In this document: positions 11,201 through 24,017 of the stretch, piece after piece
How positions within the stretch are numbered: position 1 is the stretch's first letter
How the letters are laid out: the number at the start of each line of letters is the position of its first letter
Assembly: GCA_949358305.1 (NCBI GenBank)
Contig: OX442317.1
Span: 4,406,186-4,470,185 of the forward strand
Length of the DNA stretch: 64,000 nucleotides
Direction of reading: 5' to 3'
DNA from: Strigamia acuminata
Lineage: Eukaryota; Arthropoda; Chilopoda; Geophilomorpha; Linotaeniidae
The notes under the pieces: generated by a model
Database searches by the model: none
Seen by the model: the letters and a program-made list of their open reading frames with translations, nothing else
Told to the model about the DNA's origin: nothing
Program-made: the position numbers and the translations under genes

Positions 11201-13410
11201 GCATATGAAACGCATCAAACAGTGGTAAAAGCAATTAACCCTTTTAACTCGAAAACGCACTCGATCACGTGTGTGGGAACTGGGAAGGGAAAAAAATGGA
11301 ATAAAAGTGGAGAAAGTTAAAGACATCAATATGGCGGTTATGATCATAATTCATTTTGCTACACCCTGCACCCCCGCGTTTCTCGATTAGGCTTAAAAAA
11401 AATTATCACTGATAAGACCGAATGTGATTGATGGGAACCTCCGAGAACGGGTCAGAATACACACAAATCGGAGAGAAGGATTTTTTTTTTGATGTTTTTT
11501 TTATTTTTGGGGGGGGGGATGTGAGTTTGGGAAGAAGAAAAATATCGTGTGCGACGTCACAATTCGTGTGGGACTACTTTGTTTAAGTTGTCAAGGGGTT
11601 AATTAGGAAGGCGCTTTGCTAATGATGGAAAACGTTGTCAGCGTCGTCGTTGGTTTTCTCCCTCAAGTATTGAGTTAACTTTTTTTTTTTTTTTAATTTT
11701 TGACCCTCTAAAATTTTTTATTTTTTATTTTTTTTTCGGGGGTTTAAAATTAAATCATTAAATGTGGATTTTTTTTTTTTTTTTTTTTTTTTTTTGTGTG
11801 CATTGTTTTAATATTCGTGTCTTGTGTTGGTGATGAATTGTCAAGTTGGCAGGTTAAATGAAGCTCTCCATCTACTTAATCAGAGCGCGTTTCAAATCAC
11901 TTAATTTGCGCGCAAACAGTTCTCACTCATTGTTGAAAGCCAATAAAACATTATGGGACAAAAAGGAGTCCGAAATTGCTTAAATTAGAAATGAAACAAT
12001 TATAAAAAAAAATTGAAGAAAAAAATTCTTAAAAGTTAAAACAAAATGATGATGACGAAAAAAAAAATTGTTTAAACTCGCATTCTTTCCAACTGGCTTG
12101 TAAATCTTTAAACAATGATAGGCAACAATTTGTTTTTCCAGTTTGACGTAATTTTTATTTACGAGCGGATATCAAAGCTAACATCGTTGAAAAAGGCCCA
12201 TTTTTAAACAAGAAGAGAATTTTTTTTTAAATTGGGCAATGCATCAACACGAAGAGAGAGCGAATAAAAAACACTCACTAAGTGCATTGTTGGTTGATGC
12301 ATCGTGCATGGATGTCCATAATTCAGCCGCCATTAGATGTATTGTTGTCAGTTTTAGTGAATGTTGCACGTAAAACACATTGTTCGTATGGGCAATGAAA
12401 ATAAAATGTTGCTCGATGACGAATCTGGCGCTCGAACGAATCGTGACGTTGCAACGCGCCCGAATTATTGTTGACGTGGCCATAATTCTCAACATTGTGA
12501 AATTTTGATCCCGAGTTACGAGCACGGAGTCGTGTTTTTTATCTGCTTATTTATTTAACCGATTTTTTCCGCTGACTCGACGCTGCGCTGCGCTCAGCAG
12601 TTTATTGTTTAAAAACGGTCTATTTTTACTGTTATATGTTTGGAATTGAAATTGTTTTGTTGTCGAATCACTTAAGTACGTAAGCAAACTTCCTAAACAT
12701 GTATTGCAGCTGAGCCCCCCGTTTGGGGACTTGTCGACAGTGCGCTCGGGCGAACCAATCAACAAATGAAACATGTCTCGATAAACTTATGTTCTGTTTG
12801 CCGTTTTCATCGTCTAATGAGTGACGAGAAAAAAATTTTAAGTCAATAGCGTGATTGAGGTACGTGGGGGTCGTCATGTGAAATGCTCCGTAAACAAAGG
12901 CCAAATTACGATCCAAGTATAGGCACATTCAATAATTTCTGGTCTAAATTTTCGTCTCGCACGAATTTTTAGACGAAATGTTTTGTTTCTGAATGCAATC
13001 GTTTAATAGGGAAATAAACGATTGTTTATCAAGTTTTAGGTCATATCCCCTCTGCAAGTCACATACGGGTATTTTTTTTCTGAGATTTTGCTTTCCTCGC
13101 TTTTTTTTGTTGTTTCCAGCCCAAATAATAAGTATAGTGATGATCATTATTGTTGTTTAGTCTAAACAAACAATAACTGCTACAAAATTGTACTTACGAT
13201 TGAGATGGTTCGACCGATCTAATGGAAATCCAAGATGGCTGCCAACAAGACCCGATTAAAACGAAAAACTCGTTACATGGAGATTTAAACGACCTATTTA
13301 GGTCGTTTATTATTCACCAAATGATTAACCTTCTCATAGCCATGGCTGGTTACCACACATCGCTAGTCATGGTCAGTCATTTCCGTCTTTTAAAATGCTT
13401 CTGCGCGTGG
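8221..13410. other. Non-coding stretch without recognised genes
   Basis: Contains homopolymer runs (long T runs at 11680-11695 and 11770-11795, C and G runs near 10870 and 11095-11110). A poly-purine/pyrimidine segment lies near 10260-10290 (gacggacagacagacgg). A weak GCATTCA-type inverted pair occurs at about 12923-13003. Open frames are all about 100 codons or less and I recognise none. Confidence 0.4.
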
Positions 13411-13412
13411 GC

Positions 13413-13473
13413 ACAATCGCATTTTTCCTGGTTTGAGCACATTATAATATGTGCTCACGCCAGGAAAGATGCG
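13413..13473. repeat. Strong imperfect hairpin
   Basis: The left arm CGCATTTTTCCTGG...GAGCACAT pairs with the right arm ATGTGCTC...CCAGGAAAGATGCG, with a 6-base loop (tataat), one internal loop of about 3 bases and one T/G position. The stem is about 22 pairs. It could be a small palindromic repeat or a transcribed hairpin (microRNA-like size). Sequence alone does not distinguish these. Confidence 0.6.
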
Positions 13474-14716
13474 TAATTGCAAGAACACAAAAGAGTGAAA
13501 AGTCAAAATCACAAAATTAAGCTAAAGGTAGTTTTTGCTATTTTGGCAAGTGATTATAATTTGCAATGTACCAAAGTATTTTTGAATTCGTCATTTGTGA
13601 TTAATTTTTAAAATTTTTTGCTTTGATTTTATGATTAACGCAAAATCACAAAATTGCAGAATCGTTCATTCAACGAAGGCAAAATCCGCCATCGAGATGC
13701 TTTTCACCAACGGGAGTTTGCTGCATTTGTAAACAGACTCTCGAGCGTATTTAAACAGCAGAACAAACTTTGTTCTAAGCAAACAAACAACAATAAAAAC
13801 GTCATTTCCTTCTAAACAATACCGAAAATACTCTCGGATCGCTGCATGACACGCAACAACGCATCATGTGCCCAATTTTGTTTATTCTCGCTCCTAATTT
13901 GACGGCCGTGACCATCTGATGGATGAAATTTTTTTCTTATCCCCTTTTTTTTCTATACCTATTTTTCTACTCCACTTACATCACTCCTAATTTTTTCCCC
14001 TCTGTCTGTTTTTCTTCGTCATGTACGAACACCGGTTCGCCATTTGACGTGCATAGGAAATGACGTAACGAGGCCAAAAAAAAAATAAAAAAATCTGCAT
14101 AAGCAAACTCCCAATTCCATTACAAGCGACTTAGCCTGAAAAATTTAATTCGAACCGACTTTCCCCCCTTGTTCCACTTGCAAAACTCACTCGCTACATC
14201 GCAATAAAGCCTAAACCCTTTACCACAATTGCTGTACTGTACCTGGCCACAAATTGAAGCGAACCCCGTGCATTTGTCAGATTCGTTTTCAACCCCACAC
14301 GCACCGATAGTAATGCGATTGGTTGCCGAAATGCCGAATTTCGGAGTCGTCGTACAACGAGGTTGTGCGTTTTACTCAATTACTCAATTGCACTAGTGCA
14401 TGTATGAATAATTGACGTGTTATGACGTCACGGGAAAGTGAAATCGAGATTGTTTTTCGTACTTGAAGACTCGATTTCTACTGATCGGGAGCAGAGACTG
14501 TGTCTGTGTTGTTTCAATGTGGATCTTCGTGTGCCCCGTGCACAATGGAGTTATTGTTTCTGGATTGTTTCAATTAGACGAATAACTATAAATTTAAAAA
14601 GCGATCTGCTGTTTTGATGATATTACTGCGGAAAAATTGGTCAATTAAAATTTTTTTTTTTTTTTTTTTTTAAATAAATTTGGATGGAAATTAATGGAAT
14701 TTTATTTTATTTTTAG
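13474..14716. other. Non-coding stretch, nothing recognised
   Basis: AT-rich to mixed DNA with T-rich tracts near 13925-13955 and 14648-14670. No gene, RNA or transposon end was identified. Confidence 0.4.
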
Positions 14717-14759
14717 TTAAGCAAATCGCGTGGAATTGAAATCAACAAGTGCACCGCAG
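14717..14759 (+). other. Candidate small untranslated exon
   Basis: A 43-base segment with a textbook acceptor before it (T-rich tract ending tttattttatttttag) and a textbook donor after it (CGCAG then GTAAGCC). It lies 31 kb upstream of the LMO coding exons on the same strand, so a 5' untranslated LMO exon is one possibility. Chance occurrence of such a signal pair in 45 kb is also plausible, so this is weak inference. Confidence 0.2.
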
Positions 14760-15077
14760 GTAAGCCAACTTGCGCATATTCAATGGGAAATAAGCCTGGC
14801 TTGGCAGGGGTTGAGGAAATCGAGTTCTTGGGTCCTATTAAATTCCCAGTAGTCGCTTGTTTTATTAATAGCTCAAGTACGCCTGACTCGCCTCTTGTTG
14901 CAACAATGGAGAGTGATGTTTGAAAATTTTAACACACTTGGAATTGCCAGAGGAGACGAGGGCGAGTGAACGTTCCACTCTAATTGGAATCCCACTTGTT
15001 AATATTAGATTCGATGCATCGTATATTGTTTACAGTGGGATGGGTGTTCGGTCTTCGTTGCCGCTTTGTTAGCGGAT

Positions 15078-15097
15078 TCTCTCTCTCTCTCTCTCCA
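15078..15097. repeat. TC microsatellite
   Basis: Run of about nine TC dinucleotides. Similar runs occur at 43101-43123 and 47984-48005, and the complementary GA run at 20775-20789. Confidence 0.8.
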
Positions 15098-16120
15098 CTG
15101 CGGATTTTTCACTTTGTTCCAAAGTCGAGCTTAAAATATTAAAAGCTGATGCTCAAACTCGTAATGTATTGCTACACATGAACACGCGGCTTTCAAATCA
15201 AATATGGATAAGAAATGGGGAAAAATGAGTTTTTATTCCACAAATGTTTCATTTTTTTTATTTTTTTTTTATTTTTTATTTTATTTTTCTTCATTTTTCT
15301 TGTGTTGGACGACTCGGAATTCTTTTGTATTTTATCATTGCGGATCATTGATTTATAGAGTTTGGGTTTTGTTGGGTTGTTAAATGATGACATGATGGCG
15401 ACCAGATGTCCCTATAAACATCATTTTGAACATAAATTTAAAATATTGTGTGGTTTGATCAATAGATATGAAATCAAAGAGAAAGAGAAAAAATTAATTT
15501 GGTTTTTTTTTTTTTTTTTTTTCTTTTCTTTGCAAATGAAAGATTGAGTTGTTCGTTGACGACGGAACATGTTAGCGGCAGTTCCCTCGAGTGTCTCCAT
15601 CGCAATTGATTACTTACTTACTTGTTATTGTGTAATTGCTTTGCCCGATTCTTTCCTTTTTGCCAATTCAAATTTGCTTAATCTAATTTGATTTGAGTCA
15701 ATAATCGTTGTTTATTGATACTGATACGAAACATATCGACGCGTTCGTAAAGTCTTGTTTAACTTGCAGTTAACTCTCGTAGGCGTTTAGGGACAACCAC
15801 TTTCTTGAATAAGAAAAAAAATTTCTATTTAGTTTATTTTTTCTGAAAATTTGTGATTTTGTTTATATTATATTGAACTTTATCTCGGGTGAAATTTGAA
15901 GTCATCATTGGACATTCATTTAATTATTTATGCTAAATGGAAATTGTCTGCCCCTTAAAACTCCAACACTAGTTGGTGTAAAATTCTTTATTAATCACAA
16001 TAATTATTATCATTGTTTACAACTAGCGCCGGCTATAAAATTAGGAGCGAACTTAACAAAACTAAACGGCGCTGTAACCATTTGACCTGAAAATTGTCCC
16101 TAAACCCGTAATGCCTTATA
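15098..16120. other. Non-coding stretch, T-rich
   Basis: Long T and AT-rich runs (15250-15300 and 15500-15525) dominate. Nothing recognisable as a gene. Confidence 0.4.
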
Positions 16121-16127
16121 CCAAAAT

Positions 16128-16545
16128 GCGTATACTTTGTTCGCACCAGAAAGTTTGAGCTAGCCCAAAGTTTAAATCTGGTTCTGGTCTGATATTGGCT
16201 TAAAATGTTCAGGCTAGAGCGTTTGGACCAAAAAAAGGCCAATAGACAATCAACTGACCACGTTGGGCATTCTTAGGAAGACGAGAGGCGGACTCAGCCT
16301 AAAAACGGCAGCAACGAAATGAATGGCGACGAAATGAAGTGACTTCAGAATTCAGATGCGTTCGCACTAAGAACCAGAACTAGATTTAAACTTTGGGCTA
16401 GCCCAGGGGTCGGCAACCTGCGGCTCTTTCGATGTCAAGATAACTATATACCTAATCCTAATCCTAATTCTAAATTGTAACATTTGGCTCTTCCGTCTCA
16501 AAAGGTTGCCGACCCCTGAGCTAGCCCACACTTTCGAGGGTTAAA
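16128..16545. repeat. Inverted repeat whose right arm is split by a hAT MITE
   Basis: The left arm (about 16128-16195: gttcgcaccagaaagtttg, then agctagcccaaagtttaaat) is inverted in the right arm (about 16363-16403, continued at 16519-16545). The right arm is interrupted by the hAT-like element at 16404-16518. The arms share blocks such as TTTAAACTTTGGGCTAGC. This gives a relative age: the inverted-repeat element first, the hAT insertion later. Confidence 0.65.
16404..16518. mobile_element. hAT-superfamily MITE, CAGGGGTCGGCAACC ends
   Basis: The 115-bp element begins CAGGGGTCGGCAACCTG and ends AGGTTGCCGACCCCTG, essentially perfect inverse ends. Flanks are 8-bp near-identical duplications (ggctagcc on the left, agctagcc on the right). 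Ends of the CAGGGGTCGGCAACC type are characteristic of Charlie-like hAT elements in many animals. The interior includes a CCTAAT triplet run and no coding sequence. Confidence 0.85.
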
Positions 16546-18465
16546 TAAGTTTTGTTGTTTAAATGTCGCGCGCAAACTATCGGCCGACATTTTTTATGTT
16601 AGATCGAGACAAGCAGTTTAAATGCTTCGAATATGTTGTTTAAAATGTTGTCTGGTCTAACTTACTTTATGAATCCTATCACAGCGAAAAGAAATAGGAA
16701 GATATCCTGTGAAGTTCAGCTTTGAACGTGTGTTTTTATACGAGGGTGAGTTGCCCATTAATTTTCCCAAAGGAGGATAAATTTCCCGCTTGTGCTTGTA
16801 CATTTCTTCGGTGCCGGATAAAAAAAAAAGATTGAGGGGGGTAACCGTTTTAATGCTACTAGTTGTCACTTACTTAAAAAAAATTTAAAAAAATAATTCC
16901 TCTATTTATCTCACGATCCTTAACGACATTTTGCACATTTTGCACCCAGGACAAAAAAAAAATTAAAATTAAAAATAAAAACCTTAAATGGCGTCAGTCT
17001 GACTGTTTGCACTTGACCCAATTGATATAACAATATTTGCCCAATCGGATAGCATAGATATTTCATTACACAAGCAACTTAAATCAATGTTATGCATAGA
17101 TGCACTCCGCCATCCTTCGCATTCCCCACCTCCACCACTCCCACACTCATTTCTCAACCTCTTTGCAAATTCATTTCGCTTCTTTGCTAAAACTCTTCGT
17201 ATGTTCATTTGTTTTGTAACGCCTTCATTTTTCTCTCGCTAAATCCGTGCTAATTAAAGCAGTTTGACGGGAATAAATATCACTTTCGTTTTCTTTTCCT
17301 TCGTTTCTTTTTTCGCCCTCTCATTCCTTTATCCCTACATCCCCCCTTACACACCCTTCCCCACCTTCTCTCGATGCAACAGATTCATCATTGCAAATGA
17401 GCGCTTTTTCCTTTCCCTCTCTCTCTCTCCGTGATCTTCTTCTGTGATCCTCACTAAATTAGATCTTAAGCTGGGCAGATTCATTGCAATTGAAACGCGC
17501 TCTTCTCATTGTTGACAAGCAAGAGGATCATGGGATTGGGCGATGACGTTCTCGAAGGTATATAATAATATATAATTCTAATTAAATGACACTAACTTTT
17601 CAATTTATTCCATTTTTCATCTTTTTCCGGATATTCAACGCGCTGTCTCCATTTTTTATTTTTTTTCATTTTTTTTTTTGTAAACTTATTTTGCTCAGCT
17701 CAACGAATTAATGGCGGAAGTTGGAGATTAGTTACGTAATTGAATCGGTTTTACGAGTGAGCACTTCCTGTCTGCGAATAAATTATTGCGACAGAAGATT
17801 TAAATAAATTTTCTTTTCCCATCTCCATCCGCCATCTTGTTATTAACAATTGATGACGGATGAAGAAACTTAGCAGGTCCAATAAGCTCGGATTCTCGTA
17901 CCTAAGGAAGCTGGGGGGGCAGGGGGGAAGTGGAAAAAGGAGAGAAAAAAAATATTTTTTTTTAAATTTTTTTTGCAAGAAAAATTTTTTTTTCGTCTTT
18001 CCCGTGATGCATTTTGGTTCGTTGCGTTGCCTCGCCGGCACGGGTGCCCTCTGGTGTGTCGTTTGTCAAGCGGGGTACAAACTTTATCGAAGCTTGCATT
18101 TAGATAACGAAGAATCATAGTCTGAGCTTCCGTCCGGGCCACGGCGCAGTGGATTGTGGGTGGGGTTATTAGTTATGCCACTGATGTGTCGTTGCTTGTG
18201 GCGTGGCGCGATGCGTCTTAGTAGAGGCCGCGTTGTAATTCTTGTTTGGGTGTTTGCAAGTTGCGTAGTAAAAGTGACGATTTTGGAATGTGGCCAATGT
18301 TTAGAGAGTTGAAATTTGTCTACTGGAGCAGGTGAAAACGATAAATTTGTTGTTTATAGTGCGGGGTGTTGGGGATTTGAATGGAATTAAGGAAAGTAGA
18401 GGTTTGGTAAGTGGAATTTCGAGGAATTCTTATTGATTTCAGGGCTCTTCCAGGGGCATGTGATG
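16546..18465. other. Non-coding stretch, nothing recognised
   Basis: Includes a pyrimidine-rich region (about 17290-17450) and T-rich tracts near 17650 and 17940-17995. Short overlapping frames at 17751-18142 are low-complexity and not gene-like. Confidence 0.4.
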
Positions 18466-18469
18466 TGAT

Positions 18470-18735
18470 TTTTGCAGATTTGGTAGTAAATAGTAACGTT
18501 CTTATAGATTTGCTACTAAATAGCAACATTTTTGGAGATTTGCTACTAAATAGCAATATTTTTAGAGATTTGCTACTAAATAGCAACAATTTTGGAGATA
18601 TGCAACGGACTAAATAGCAACATTTTTGGAGATTTGCTACTAAATAGCAACATTTTTGTAGATTTGCTACTAAATAGCAACATTGTTGGAGATTTGCTAC
18701 TAAACAGCAACATTTTTGGAGATTTATTTGCTACT
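18470..18735. repeat. Tandem array, 30-bp unit with internal palindrome
   Basis: Eight or so copies of a unit containing TTTGCTACTAAATAGCAACA followed by tttttggaga. Each unit carries the short palindrome TTGCTA...TAGCAA, so single strands could form a series of small hairpins. One unit is disrupted near 18600 (atgcaacggactaaa). The apparent NSNIFGDLLL protein repeat is a by-product of the 30-base period. Confidence 0.9.
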
Positions 18736-18771
18736 GGTGATCCCATGTGGTTAAAAAATATATTTTACAAT

Positions 18772-18920
18772 GCATTTTGCAGAATAAAGTATATTATTTG
18801 TGCATTTAATAATGCATTTCATAATACAATTTAATAAATGCATTTGAAAATGCATTTATATTTGACAAATAATAATATTGGGAATGCATTTCGTAATACA
18901 TTTTACAAAATGTATTATTT
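18772..18920. repeat. Dispersed repeat, copy 1 (inverse copy at 31487)
   Basis: Rich in aatgcattt motifs. It matches the reverse complement of 31487-31628 over about 140 bases, including agtatattatttgt, a tttcataat block, atatttgacaaat and attgggaatgcat. It starts directly after the 30-bp array. Confidence 0.7.
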
Positions 18921-19019
18921 GCAAACCAATTGCACACAAAAATTTATTACAAAATGCATTCTCGTGAGTCCCAATGCATTTCGAAACACATTACAATGTA
19001 TTTTTGAACCATGTGAAAT

Positions 19020-21097
19020 TCTCTACTCAATAGTAATATTTTTGGGTTGATTTCTTATTTTTCTAGTGATGTATTGCTTATACACCGTGGTGATAAATTA
19101 ACCGCGAGAATTGGATAAAAACACGTCTTTGTTATCAGTTCTTGGGAAGTCTCAAAAGAACAATGCCAACTCAGCTAACTCAAAAAGTTGGCATTAAAAC
19201 TTTTCCAGATTGCTCGAAACAAAGCAAAAGCGACTTGAATAAAATTAATTCCCAACTAGGAAGTTATGAAAAATTTTTTTCTCTTCCCTCGTTGGACAAT
19301 CTGGACATCGTTTTCAAACCATTTGGTTTGAATGTGGCAACAATGTGGACCCATAGTTGCCGCATCATGTCACAAGGAATAATGAAAACTAGCACAGCGG
19401 AAACCCAAGTGCATGTCGGGGGATGCTTTAATTATCCGTGAATAAGTAAAACTCCTTTTATGGAAACGAGTAAAAATTTTGTGAGAAAAAGAGAAAAATG
19501 ACCAACGGCGCTGGATAATGGCAATTAAAAGCCGGACAAAGTGGAGTGGACACGAGTGGAATGTGAAAACACGAGGGAATTTTCTTTGCATAATTGACAC
19601 TGCAAATTACACTCACTTGTTTGCACAGCGGTCAAGACTGTAGCTCAAGGGTTAAGGATTTTTGAAGCAGTTTCCTGCGAGATGTGTGTGCTTTGCAGTG
19701 TAACTTAATCTTTGCCGCGCGGCCGAATCCAAAAAAAGATGGCGGTGGACGTGCAATTTTAGATTTATCCTCTGGAAATTCCTTGAACTCGACACGCCCT
19801 CGCTACAACGAATTCGCGCATTCTTTTATGGGAGGGGTAAAGGGAAATGGGTTTTATTTTTTTTTCTTCTCCGAGCTCTTTTGTTTGGGGTTAGGGTTAT
19901 ATGAAGTTGTACAATAGAATGTCCGCTGGTTTGTTTTATGTAACAATCTTTTTTTGTTTTGTTTTGTTGTAATAGCGGGGTTTTTGGGGCTTGCGGTTGG
20001 TATCGCATGATGATTAGTTTGATGCATAAATTTTCGTGCCACGCTTGGAAGAACACGATATTTGTGTGATAGTGTAACGCGAGTGAAACGCGGAAAACAG
20101 TGGGCTAGTTGTCAAGAATGCGAGTTTGAAATTCCGCAGTTTTTTGTGCCGGATTTGGAGTTTGGTGGGGCTGGGGGAGGATGAAAAAGATGTTTTTATT
20201 TTTTAATGGCGCGTTTCGGATGGAATGTGGTAAATTGGGAGAAAAATGTAAACAATGTGCCACGGAAAAAGGATTTATTGTTTTGCAAGTTTCACAACAG
20301 GTTGGTGTGTTGTGTAGTTTGTTTTATACGGCGCTGTGTATCAAAAATGTTTTTTATTTTTTTTTTAAATTGTATTTTTTAGAATTAAATGTAATTATTG
20401 ATTTAATTTATTTGACACTTCTAGACTTGTTTTAAAAAGTATAAACAAGTTTAAATGACTTTAAGAATCGCTAACTTTTTTTTTGTTTTTAGGAATTATT
20501 TTTATTGTGTTAAATGAATCATATTTGTTCATATAAGAAAAAAGAAAAAGAAAAAGAAAACAAGAACAAAAATATGGCAAGTATGATTTAAGAATGCGCG
20601 CCTGTTATTGAAAGAAACATAATTCAAAAGTGAATAGTACTTTTTTTATGAGGTGTTTATTCAAAAATTCCCCCTCCAGGCGTTCCACTTAATATTCTAT
20701 TTGGAAGGTGGTGTATGGAGGGAACAATGCAAAAATTATATATTTAGAATTGAAGCAGTTTATTTAAATTTCAGAGAGAGAGAGAGAGATGGGGAGGGAG
20801 GGAGAAATTACTTTTTTATGTGTTAAGGTATATTGGATTGAATTATGGGGAAGCAGTTTTGGAATTCAATCATTGAATGTAGACTGGGGAGGGATTTGTT
20901 CTGTTTTCTTATTAGATTATTGGCAAAATTCATTTTGCCAATTGAGTTTTGGATAAAGCAAACAATCAGAAAAGGAAGTGTAATGGTGCATTTAAATAAT
21001 TGATGACTGCAATAGCATTGATCAGTGATATTGCACTGATATTATATCGAATTTGACTGCAATTTCGTTTCTTTGGATCTGTTTTTAAATGTGGAAT
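19020..21097. other. Non-coding stretch, nothing recognised
   Basis: Several open frames of up to 99 codons (for example 19142-19441 on +) have no recognisable domain. A GA microsatellite lies at 20775-20789. T-rich runs occur throughout. Confidence 0.4.
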
Positions 21098-21576
21098 ACC
21101 GTATTTTATCGATTAAAAGCCGCGGATCTTATTCAAAACTGCCATTTTTGTCAGCAATTACAATTTTGGTTTTTCATGGTGTATTGACATCACAAGAAAT
21201 TATGCAGGTTTAAATGCATTGAAAAAGTACATTGTATGGGCAACAATACAATGCACAAAACATCATTCAGCTTCCATCTTTTTCCCCTAGTGACAGTTGG
21301 CCAGGTTACATGACAATAAAGAGTCTACTTCTATTAGAGAAGTAGATGGAGGATTTTAGGCCCAAGTCCAAGCCTGTTTAATTTTTGTTCAGGGCAATAC
21401 ACAAAACAAACGAAGTCTGAACGTCACGAACGAAGCGTACGTTCATCGTTCGTGAGGTTAAATACGGAATCAATACGGTACTTTTGCAAAAATGCGTTAT
21501 TCTTGGTGTCTCAGCTGCGGCTACTATTTGAGGGTGGCTACAATTAGAGGGCGACTCTTAATCGGTAAAATACGGT
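21098..21576. mobile_element. MITE family M1, full-length copy with internal insertion
   Basis: Left end accgtattttatcgattaaa; right end is its inverse, ttaatcggtaaaatacggt. About 200 bases of extra sequence (roughly 21172-21405) are present relative to the copies at 31255 and 46138. This insertion separates the shared gtcagcaattacaatttt block from the shared gtctgaacgtcacgaacgaa block. No coding capacity. Confidence 0.75.
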
Positions 21577-22118
21577 ATATTTTTGTACTTTTATTTTATC
21601 AGATAAGTGATATTAGCTTGCCAGTTTGAGACACGTGTAATTGTATGAATAACTTATAGCGTGTCGGTTTGTCGTGTGACAAAATGGAACAACAAGGACT
21701 AGCTCACCTGTTTCCATTTGAATACGAGTTAGGCAGCATTTGGTCTGGTCACTACTTGGATGCGTTATCTGCTTGGAATCCCAGGTGTTTCTCATCCTTG
21801 TCTGATTTAAGGTACTGTTTCTATGGCAGGAACATCTGCCACTAAACTGTGGCCGGCTTAAATGATCTTTCTCCCGTTTTCGGTTCAAATTCAAGGATGG
21901 ATCCCTCAGAACGCCCTTTGCATGGCCTAACACTCCGTACAAGCATCAGCTTATGGGGTCACGACCATGTTAACTGGGATTTAAATAAATAAATTTGAGC
22001 TTGTCAGAAGATGCCAACAAAACATGACAAGAGGGAACGGGGCAATGGTTGCAGTAGCTGCATTCGAAAAGTGTTCGTGCGTGTGAGGGACATCCAATTG
22101 ATGTATAAAATAACAATA

Positions 22119-22552
22119 CAGTCGGGCCACGATTATTGGAACACCGGTTATACGAACTATTGGTTATCCGAACAGCAGTAAGCGATTTTTTTATCGATTT
22201 CTATCGTTTTTAATGCTTTTTGACGATTTTTATCCATTTATTTTTATCCAACAAACATGGTTTTAATGCTTTTTAACTATATTTTAATAACTTTATTTTC
22301 ATATGCAGTACAGTATGTGTATAATCCTAATGTTCGATGGTCTAAAGAATATTGGGGAGGCAATTGCAGTGATGTAATAACGTAATAACAATTGGAGCTT
22401 TTCTCATAGTGTAGTGACACCTACGAACCATATGTATTATTGTACAAAAGAATAAATTCTCAGTTATAACTAAACTTTTGCATCAAACACATCAGTCATC
22501 ATCAACAATGTGAGAACAATACACCATGTCCCCAATAATCGAGGCACTACTA
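22119..22552. mobile_element. Possible pogo/Tigger-like relic
   Basis: The left end CAGTCGGGCCACGATTATTG is partly inverted at the right end (caataatcgaggcacta). CAGT ends flanked by TA are typical of pogo-like elements. The right end is degraded and the middle shows no transposase frame, so this is a decayed or non-autonomous copy at best. Confidence 0.45.
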
Positions 22553-22559
22553 TAGTATA

Positions 22560-23736
22560 TTTTCAGATGTATATTGTTGCCACCATGTAGATTAAACAGC
22601 ATTTTAGTCGCATTGGGCAAGCGCACAACATTTAAACAAGAAAACTCGATTAACTGTAATTTTAAACACGCTTTTCGAATGCAGTGTGTGTGTTGCAGAG
22701 ACATGTACATAAATGGTATTTCTATTTGGTTTTGAAATCAAAAAGTGTGCAGGACTTTAAATTTAAGTGAGGTTAAGGGTTGGGCGAAGCAGAAAAGACA
22801 TTATTTTATCTTCATCACATGAAATCCAAATCCAGCGAGAGACCCCCTGGTGGCAGATTTATACTTTGACAAACCGTTCCACCCCCGCATTGCTTTCCCC
22901 CTGGTGAGTGAATTCTCTTTATTCAAACATGGTGTTGGACTCCTCCCTCCGAGTTTCCTTTTTTCGCGCCATTTCCTCAGTGACTCCACCTGCCGGCCCC
23001 TGTCTGAGGGGCCAATTTTTCATTGCGCGCTCCTCCTCCCTCCTTCCTCCCGCTATCAGAAAAATAGAGTAAGCAGATCTCTTCTACTCGTGTTACTCAC
23101 AGATCCCTACTACGTATGCCCCAAGGCTCGGGTTGCGCACTTTTTCAACAATAGTTCATTTCTTTGAAATCGTTGTCGTTATCTTGTAATAGAAAATGGA
23201 AAAAATGAAACTCCCGAGCAGGAGAAAAAATATATTTAACTTTTTTGAAAGTTGCAGAAATACAAGAACAAATTGCAGAAATATATATTGAAAATCAATT
23301 ATTATTATAATGAGTAATGTACAGGGCCGTTAAAGACTTTCGTAGGCTCTAAGCACTTTGATTTCTAGAGGCCTTTGTCTGAATTTTTTCCTTTTTTTAT
23401 TTCAATTTTATCATTTCCATACATGTATTAAATTTTTTTTATTAATCTTGAAAGTAAAATGAATGTCCCTGCTAGCATAAAACCCTGAGCACCCCATTGG
23501 TTCGTAGTCCCTAAAAGGTTTGTAGATCCTAGACACTGGACATAGTTGGCCTTACGGATCAAGCGGTCCTGGTCTTATAAGAATATGTCTTAGTGCCTCG
23601 TAAGTAGAAAGAAAATTTTGGGGCCTTGGAGTCCTAGGGAGGGGCTCAAAAGCACAATGTCCTAGGCAAAAACCAAAACCTATATCTTCTACCCCTAAAA
23701 TCGCCAGTGCTGTTTGTATTCGGTAGTTCGGCTTAA
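22560..23736. other. Non-coding stretch, nothing recognised
   Basis: A 105-codon open frame on + (22850-23167) is not recognisable. No RNA gene or transposon end identified. Confidence 0.4.
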
Positions 23737-24017
23737 TACCGGGTGGCCCAAATAAAACCGGCTCGACAATACCGTATACATTAATCATTAGTTGTGGGCG
23801 GTGTTGTTTAATTAACGTTTCTGGTGCAGTTTTTTCCGCTCTTTCGTTTGGTGTTTAGGTTTTGACGATCCGAGTTTTCGTTCTCGAGATATTTGCAATT
23901 TTAATCAATTTTTTTCCTAATTCGCCAAGTTTGATTGCACTAGTCATTCCTGAATTTCAGACACCCTTAGTAACCCCCCTTGTATTGTCGGGCCCGTTTT
24001 ATTTGGGCCAACCGGTA
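23737..24017. mobile_element. MITE family M2, intact copy (GGCCCAAATAAAAC ends)
   Basis: The 281-bp element starts taccgggtggcccaaataaa and ends with the imperfect inverse, about 35 bp each side including a CCGACAATAC block. TA lies at both boundaries, consistent with a TA target. The interior (ttgtgggcggtgttgtttaa and following) recurs at 34258-34440. No coding capacity. Confidence 0.75.
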
